This document shows, piece after piece, positions 6,221 through 9,220 of a DNA stretch of 9,220 nt (positions are counted from its first letter, which is position 1; each line of letters opens with the position of its first letter). A model generated the notes under the pieces. The model saw nothing but the letters and a program-made list of their open reading frames with translations, made no database searches and was not told where the DNA came from. The stretch is from a methanogenic archaeon (GTDB taxonomy: Archaea; Thermoplasmatota; Thermoplasmata; Methanomassiliicoccales; Methanomethylophilaceae). The stretch covers positions 1-9,220 of the forward strand of contig CADAGG010000063.1 of assembly GCA_902787415.1 (NCBI GenBank), written 5' to 3'. The position numbers and the translations under genes are program-made.

Positions 6221-6309
6221 GTTGGATGTAGAAAACGTTCAGTTCATATAGAAGGTCCGACACACTTTCGGACATCAAATATAATTGTTTTTCTAGGTTG
6301 GATACAGAA
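6221..6309. repeat. Repeats in the divergent TFB promoter region
   Basis: The 226-base AT-rich gap between the unknown gene and the TFB gene holds no credible gene. It contains an imperfect 13-base direct repeat, GTTGGATGTAGAA (6221-6233) and GTTGGATACAGAA (6297-6309), and between them a perfect inverted repeat, GTCCGA/TCGGAC (6255-6260 with 6268-6273, seven-base loop). These could be regulator sites serving one or both divergent genes. No known operator is recognised. Confidence 0.35.
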
Positions 6310-6355
6310 TCCACCACTAATTCCGAGTATACAATATATAACATATCTGCAAACG

Positions 6356-6363
6356 TTTAAATA
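6356..6363 (+). promoter_or_regulatory. TATA box of the TFB gene
   Basis: TTTAAATA preceded by GCAAACG, a purine-rich BRE-like context, is a good archaeal promoter and predicts transcription from about 6384, giving a leader of roughly 24 bases. A second AT-rich element, AATATATA near 6332-6340, could be an alternative upstream promoter. Confidence 0.6.
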
Positions 6364-6395
6364 CAACCTACGGACAATAGAGAAATATTCTATTA

Positions 6396-6400
6396 GAGGT
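6396..6400 (+). promoter_or_regulatory. Ribosome binding site of the TFB gene
   Basis: GAGGT stands seven bases before the ATG at 6408 and supports that start. It lies at the 3' edge of the loop of a weak AT-rich inverted repeat, GAAATA/TATTTC (6382-6387 with 6400-6405); the stem is probably too weak to matter much. Confidence 0.6.
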
Positions 6401-6407
6401 ATTTCCG

Positions 6408-7340
6408 ATGGTTAGGGAGAAGGAAAAACAAGAGACCATTGAAGTATGCCCCGAGTGCGGAAGCCGCCACATTGTACGTGACTACGAGAGGGCCGAACTC
6501 GTCTGCGAAGACTGCGGACTGGTCCTCGACGACAACTTCATCGACCAGGGTGCTGAATGGAGAGCATTTGACTCCGAGCAGAGCGACAAGAGGGCCCGTA
6601 CCGGTTCCGCGATGACATTCACCATCCACGACAAGGGACTCTCCACCGAGATCTCCTGGAAGAACAAGGACTCCTACGGAAAGTCCATCCCCACCAGGAA
6701 CAGGGCCCAGATGTACAGGCTCAGGAAGTGGCAGAAGAGGGTACGTGTATCCAACGCCACCGAGAGGAACCTCGCCGCAGCCCTTTCCGAGCTGGAGAGG
6801 CTGTCCTCCGCCATGGGACTCCCCAGGAACGTCAGGGAGACCGCGGCTCTGATCTACAGGAAGGCCGTCCAGAAGAACCTCATCAGGGGAAGGTCCATCG
6901 AGGGAGTCGTCGCCTCCTCCGTCTACGCGGCATGCAGGCAGTGCGGTGTCCCCAGGACCCTCGACGAGGTATCCGACTACAGCAGGATCAAGAGGAAGGA
7001 GATCGGAAGGACCTACAGGTTCATGACCCGCGAGCTCAAGCTCAAGCTCCTGCCCACCAAGCCCCAGGACTACATCCAGAGGTTCTGCTCCGAGCTGAAG
7101 CTCAGCGGAAACACCCAGAACAAGGCGATCGAGATCCTCAAGGACGCCACCGACAAGGAGCTCACCTCCGGAAGGGGACCCACCGGCGTCGCCGCGGCAT
7201 CCATCTACATCGCGTCCATCCTCACCAACGAGAGGAGGACCCAGAGAGAGGTCGCCGATGTCGCGGGTGTGACCGAGGTCACCATCAGGAACCGTTACAA
7301 AGAGCTCAACGAGAAGCTCGGAATGGAAATCACCCTTTGA
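6408..7340 (+). CDS. tfb: Transcription initiation factor B (TFB, archaeal TFIIB)
   Basis: The 310-residue product is a full-length TFB, which binds the TATA-binding protein on promoter DNA, contacts the BRE and recruits RNA polymerase. The N-terminal zinc ribbon is complete (C14-x2-C17, C33-x2-C36). It is followed by the B-reader/linker segment with the conserved EWRAF (50-54), which acts in the polymerase cleft during start-site selection. Two cyclin-like repeats form the core, at about 115-210 and 215-305; [17 protein letters not shown] (161-177) and [16 protein letters not shown] (255-270) are the matching signature helices of the two repeats. The C-terminal part of the second repeat ([20 protein letters not shown]) contains the BRE-recognition helix-turn-helix. 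Length and order agree with the family. The start is supported by GAGGT seven bases upstream. The genome may encode other TFB paralogues; the window cannot show this. Confidence 0.97.
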   Translation: MVREKEKQETIEVCPECGSRHIVRDYERAELVCEDCGLVLDDNFIDQGAEWRAFDSEQSDKRARTGSAMTFTIHDKGLSTEISWKNKDSYGKSIPTRNRAQMYRLRKWQKRVRVSNATERNLAAALSELERLSSAMGLPRNVRETAALIYRKAVQKNLIRGRSIEGVVASSVYAACRQCGVPRTLDEVSDYSRIKRKEIGRTYRFMTRELKLKLLPTKPQDYIQRFCSELKLSGNTQNKAIEILKDATDKELTSGRGPTGVAAASIYIASILTNERRTQREVADVAGVTEVTIRNRYKELNEKLGMEITL

Positions 7341-7348
7341 ACCTCATT

Positions 7349-7368
7349 CCCGTCCCTCCGGGGACGGG
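7349..7368 (+). terminator. GC hairpin between the convergent TFB and dihydrouridine synthase genes
   Basis: CCCGTCCC and GGGACGGG form a perfect eight-base stem around the tetraloop TCCG, eight bases after the TFB stop. The plus strand continues with GTTACTCTTCTT, a pyrimidine-rich tail. The same hairpin lies eleven bases past the stop of the gene on the other strand, so it may serve both directions by termination or by protecting the 3' ends of the transcripts. Archaeal termination depends more on T-runs than hairpins, so the exact role is uncertain. Confidence 0.6.
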
Positions 7369-7379
7369 GTTACTCTTCT

Positions 7380-8399
7380 TCAGAACTCCTGAGCATCGCA
7401 GCGTCCGTCGCTGCCGATGGCGTCGTCGCCGATCTTGTCCACTATCTTGGAAAGCATGTCCACCAGGCTCTGACGGTCGGTTATCCCCGTGGCGAGCATG
7501 TTGCGGTAGAGCTTGCCGCGGTAGCACCCCGAGAAGAAGTGCGGAGCGAAGCTGCGCATGCGGCGCATGGCGATGTCCTCCCCGTTCTCCTCGATGAGCA
7601 TGTCCGCGAGCTGCAGGCACAGCTCCGCCTGCCTCCTGACGGTGGGGTTGGGGAGGCGCTCCCCGTATCTGAAGTAGCGGTCGATCTGCGTCACCAGGAA
7701 GGGGTTCCCGATGCCTCCGCGGGCGAGCATGACAGCCTCAGCCCCGGTGGTCCTGCGGGCGTTTATCGCATCGTCGAGCGAGTAGATGTTGCCGGAGATG
7801 ATGAGGGGGACGGACATCTCGTCACGCAATCCCTCCACCAAATCGTAATGGGGCTTCCCGGTGTAGCGTTCGTCGCGGGTGCGGGGATGGATGCAGACCG
7901 CATCGACCCCTGCGGCCTCCACCTCCCTGATCACATCCATGAAGTTGGCGGTGGAACCGGTCCATCCGAGACGTATCTTGACGGTCACGGGGATGCAGAG
8001 ATTCTGCTTCAGCTTGCGCACGATGTCCCCGCAGAGAGCCGGATCCTTCATCAGCGCGGAGCCCGCTCCGGTGCGGTTCACCTTGGGCACGGGACACCCC
8101 ATGTTGATGTCCACGAAAGCCAGGGAATCGTTGATCTCGAGAGCCTTCTCCGCAGCACTAAGGAGGTCGTCTGGCACATGGCCGAAGAGCTGCACGCCGG
8201 TGATGCCTTCGGAACGGAAATCGAGGAAGCTCATGGTTTGCCTCCCGCCGTACTTCAGACCCTGGTCGGAGACCATCTCGGTATATGCCATGGAGACCCC
8301 GAAGGGCCTCATGAACTCGCGGTAGGCGGCGCTGGTGTAACCCGACATCGGACCCAGTACGACCGGTCCGCCGATGCTGAGATCGCCGAGACGCCACAT
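7380..8399 (-). CDS. dus: tRNA-dihydrouridine synthase (Dus family)
   Basis: The 339-residue product is an FMN-dependent TIM-barrel enzyme that reduces uridine to dihydrouridine in the D loop of tRNA. Visible landmarks are LGPMSGYTSAAYR (15-27) at the first FMN-binding strand, QLFG (70-73), DINMGCPVPKV (97-107) with the catalytic Cys102, KIRLGW (141-146), HPRTR (171-175), SGNIYS (202-207) and the phosphate-binding MLARGGIGNPF (224-234). The C-terminal helical tRNA-binding domain follows from about 240. The length fits the family. Which uridine it modifies cannot be assigned. The gene begins seven bases after the stop of the Sel1-repeat gene, so the two are almost certainly co-transcribed; the only candidate ribosome binding site, AAAGAG, is weak, so translational coupling is plausible. 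Confidence 0.95.
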   Translation of the reverse strand: MWRLGDLSIGGPVVLGPMSGYTSAAYREFMRPFGVSMAYTEMVSDQGLKYGGRQTMSFLDFRSEGITGVQLFGHVPDDLLSAAEKALEINDSLAFVDINMGCPVPKVNRTGAGSALMKDPALCGDIVRKLKQNLCIPVTVKIRLGWTGSTANFMDVIREVEAAGVDAVCIHPRTRDERYTGKPHYDLVEGLRDEMSVPLIISGNIYSLDDAINARRTTGAEAVMLARGGIGNPFLVTQIDRYFRYGERLPNPTVRRQAELCLQLADMLIEENGEDIAMRRMRSFAPHFFSGCYRGKLYRNMLATGITDRQSLVDMLSKIVDKIGDDAIGSDGRCDAQEF

Positions 8400-8406
8400 G
8401 GTAAAA

Positions 8407-9090
8407 TTACTCTTTGTACTTGGGGTCCATCACGGTCCACTTGCCGGTCTTGTAGGAGAACTTGAACGGATAGCCCATCTTCTTGAGCTTCTCGATGTCG
8501 TCCTTGATCTCGAAACCGAGCTTGGTCTTGATGACGCCGTTGCTGGAGCGGGTGAACTCGATGCCCATGTCGTAGAGCAGGCTGGTGAGCGGGCGCTTGC
8601 CGAGGCCGCGTCCCCAGGTGCGCTTCTCCTTCTTCTCCGGCTCGGCCTCCTCGGGAAGCTCGAAGGTCTCCGCCAGAAGGGCCTGGTACCCGTAATCGTC
8701 GGTGGGCTCGGGGACCTCCTCCCTGCGGATCATGTGCTTCGCCTCGCGGTTGCCGTTCTCCGCCAGGAGCTCCAGGACCTCGCCGAAGAAGGACCACTCG
8801 GGCTCCAGCCAGGAGGATTCCAGCATACGGGTGAGGATGGAGACCTCGCGCTCACAGTCGTCGCCCTTGGCCTTGGCCGCTTCGAGGTAGAGCACTGCGG
8901 CCTTCTTGTTGTCGTTGCCGTCCCCCAGATAGTAGTAGTCGGCGAGCTTGGAGATGGCGGACACGCTGCCCTCCTGGATAGCGCGGCGGTAGTACTGTTC
9001 GACGTAGGCGTTCCAGCCTTCGGCCTTCTGCTTGGCCTTCTCATCGGCGATCCTCTCGAAGTCCTCGGCGGTCTGGGGTTCCTCTGACAT
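8407..9090 (-). CDS. Sel1-like repeat protein with an unassigned C-terminal region
   Basis: The 227-residue product is soluble and highly charged, with no signal peptide or membrane segment. Residues 33-76 fit a Sel1-type helical repeat: YYRRAIQEGSVSAISKLADYY, then YLGDGND, then AAVLYLEAAKAKGD, matching the 'A..qG...A...Lg.yY..G.g....A..wy.kAA..G' pattern. Residues 101-121 (FFGEVLELLAENGNREAKHM) look like a weaker second repeat. Such repeats usually serve as protein-binding scaffolds. After an acidic linker (about 141-156) comes a basic region of about 70 residues (158-227), with alternating Lys/Gly/aromatic residues, that I cannot assign; its charge would suit nucleic acid binding, but that is a guess. 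Immediate linkage to a tRNA-modifying enzyme suggests, without proving, a link to RNA. No ribosome binding site precedes the ATG; a TATA-like element lies about 26 bases upstream, consistent with a leaderless transcript. Confidence 0.78.
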   Translation of the reverse strand: MSEEPQTAEDFERIADEKAKQKAEGWNAYVEQYYRRAIQEGSVSAISKLADYYYLGDGNDNKKAAVLYLEAAKAKGDDCEREVSILTRMLESSWLEPEWSFFGEVLELLAENGNREAKHMIRREEVPEPTDDYGYQALLAETFELPEEAEPEKKEKRTWGRGLGKRPLTSLLYDMGIEFTRSSNGVIKTKLGFEIKDDIEKLKKMGYPFKFSYKTGKWTVMDPKYKE

Positions 9091-9111
9091 GATGGGAGTG
9101 AATGCAATTCG

Positions 9112-9121
9112 TTATTGATAA
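9112..9121 (-). promoter_or_regulatory. Probable TATA box of the Sel1-dus unit
   Basis: The minus strand reads TTATCAATAA with its centre about 26 bases before the ATG at 9090. With no ribosome binding site in between, this predicts transcription starting at or next to the start codon. Confidence 0.45.
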
Positions 9122-9144
9122 CTTACGATGGTGTAACATTTAGC

Positions 9145-9152
9145 ACTATATC
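9145..9152 (+). promoter_or_regulatory. Possible TATA box of the rightmost gene
   Basis: ACTATATC lies about 22 bases before the ATG at 9170, slightly closer than the usual 25. Together with the element at 9112-9121 it would make this an 80-base divergent promoter region. Confidence 0.35.
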
Positions 9153-9169
9153 TCCCTCTATCTCCAAGA

Positions 9170-9220
9170 ATGAGTGATTTTGTAAGAAATTTTGCCTTCT
9201 TCAGAAAGATTTGCATGAAT
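9170..9220 (+). CDS. Start of an open frame running off the window, function unknown
   Basis: From ATG at 9170 the frame stays open to the last base and reads MSDFVRNFAFFRKICMN. Seventeen residues are too few to suggest a family. Support comes from a TATA-like element just upstream and from the divergent arrangement with the Sel1-repeat gene. There is no ribosome binding site, so it would be leaderless. It could be chance in AT-rich intergenic DNA. Confidence 0.35.
   Translation, partial: MSDFVRNFAFFRKICMN

Noticed and set aside
7539..9087. Two long plus-strand open frames (7539-8465 and 8374-9087) opposite the dus and Sel1 genes
   Set aside because: Both are antisense to genes with recognisable motifs and have biased, domain-free products.
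1..9220. CRISPR array, transposon ends, phage or defence genes
   Set aside because: I found no regularly spaced repeats, transposase or integrase motifs, or defence domains on either strand. The short repeats seen are in promoter regions.

Overview
The window looks like chromosomal DNA from a euryarchaeon. The evidence is a transcription factor B (TFIIB homologue) gene, an XPD/Rad3-type helicase, a tRNA-Ser with a T-rich downstream end, and TATA boxes about 25 bases upstream of several starts, two of which suggest leaderless transcripts. The moderately high GC, heavy AGG (Arg) use and gene mix would fit a Thermoplasmata or Methanomassiliicoccales-type genome. That placement is an impression, not something the sequence proves.

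Layout, left to right. (1) Positions 2-312, plus strand: the end of a DUF2284-type cysteine-rich metal-binding protein, whose reading frame seems to break near 35-41. (2) 320-407, minus: tRNA-Ser(UGA) with an encoded CCA. (3) 3465-442, minus: a probable two-gene transcription unit, in which a zinc-ribbon/XPD-like Fe-S DNA helicase is followed after 24 bases by a BASS-like membrane transporter. (4) 3541-3801: a 261-base non-coding region with promoters facing both ways and several inverted repeats. (5) 3802-5466, plus: a Na+/phosphate cotransporter-like protein with a C-terminal PhoU domain. (6) 5460-6181, minus: an unrecognised protein made of two similar halves and broken by an apparent one-base deletion. 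It converges on the transporter, and the two stop regions overlap by seven bases. (7) 6182-6407: a 226-base AT-rich divergent promoter region. (8) 6408-7340, plus: transcription factor B, ending in a strong GC hairpin. (9) 9090-7380, minus: a two-gene unit of a Sel1-repeat protein and a tRNA-dihydrouridine synthase. (10) 9170-end, plus: the start of an open frame that runs off the window.

Most of the content is core housekeeping: initiation of transcription, tRNA and tRNA modification, DNA repair, and phosphate and solute transport. I see no CRISPR array, transposase, phage gene, defence island or other clear mobile element. The least explained parts are the duplicated unknown protein, the unassigned C-terminal region of the Sel1 protein, and the structured leader of the helicase gene. 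Two genes carry apparent one-base losses, which could be real mutations or errors in the assembly.
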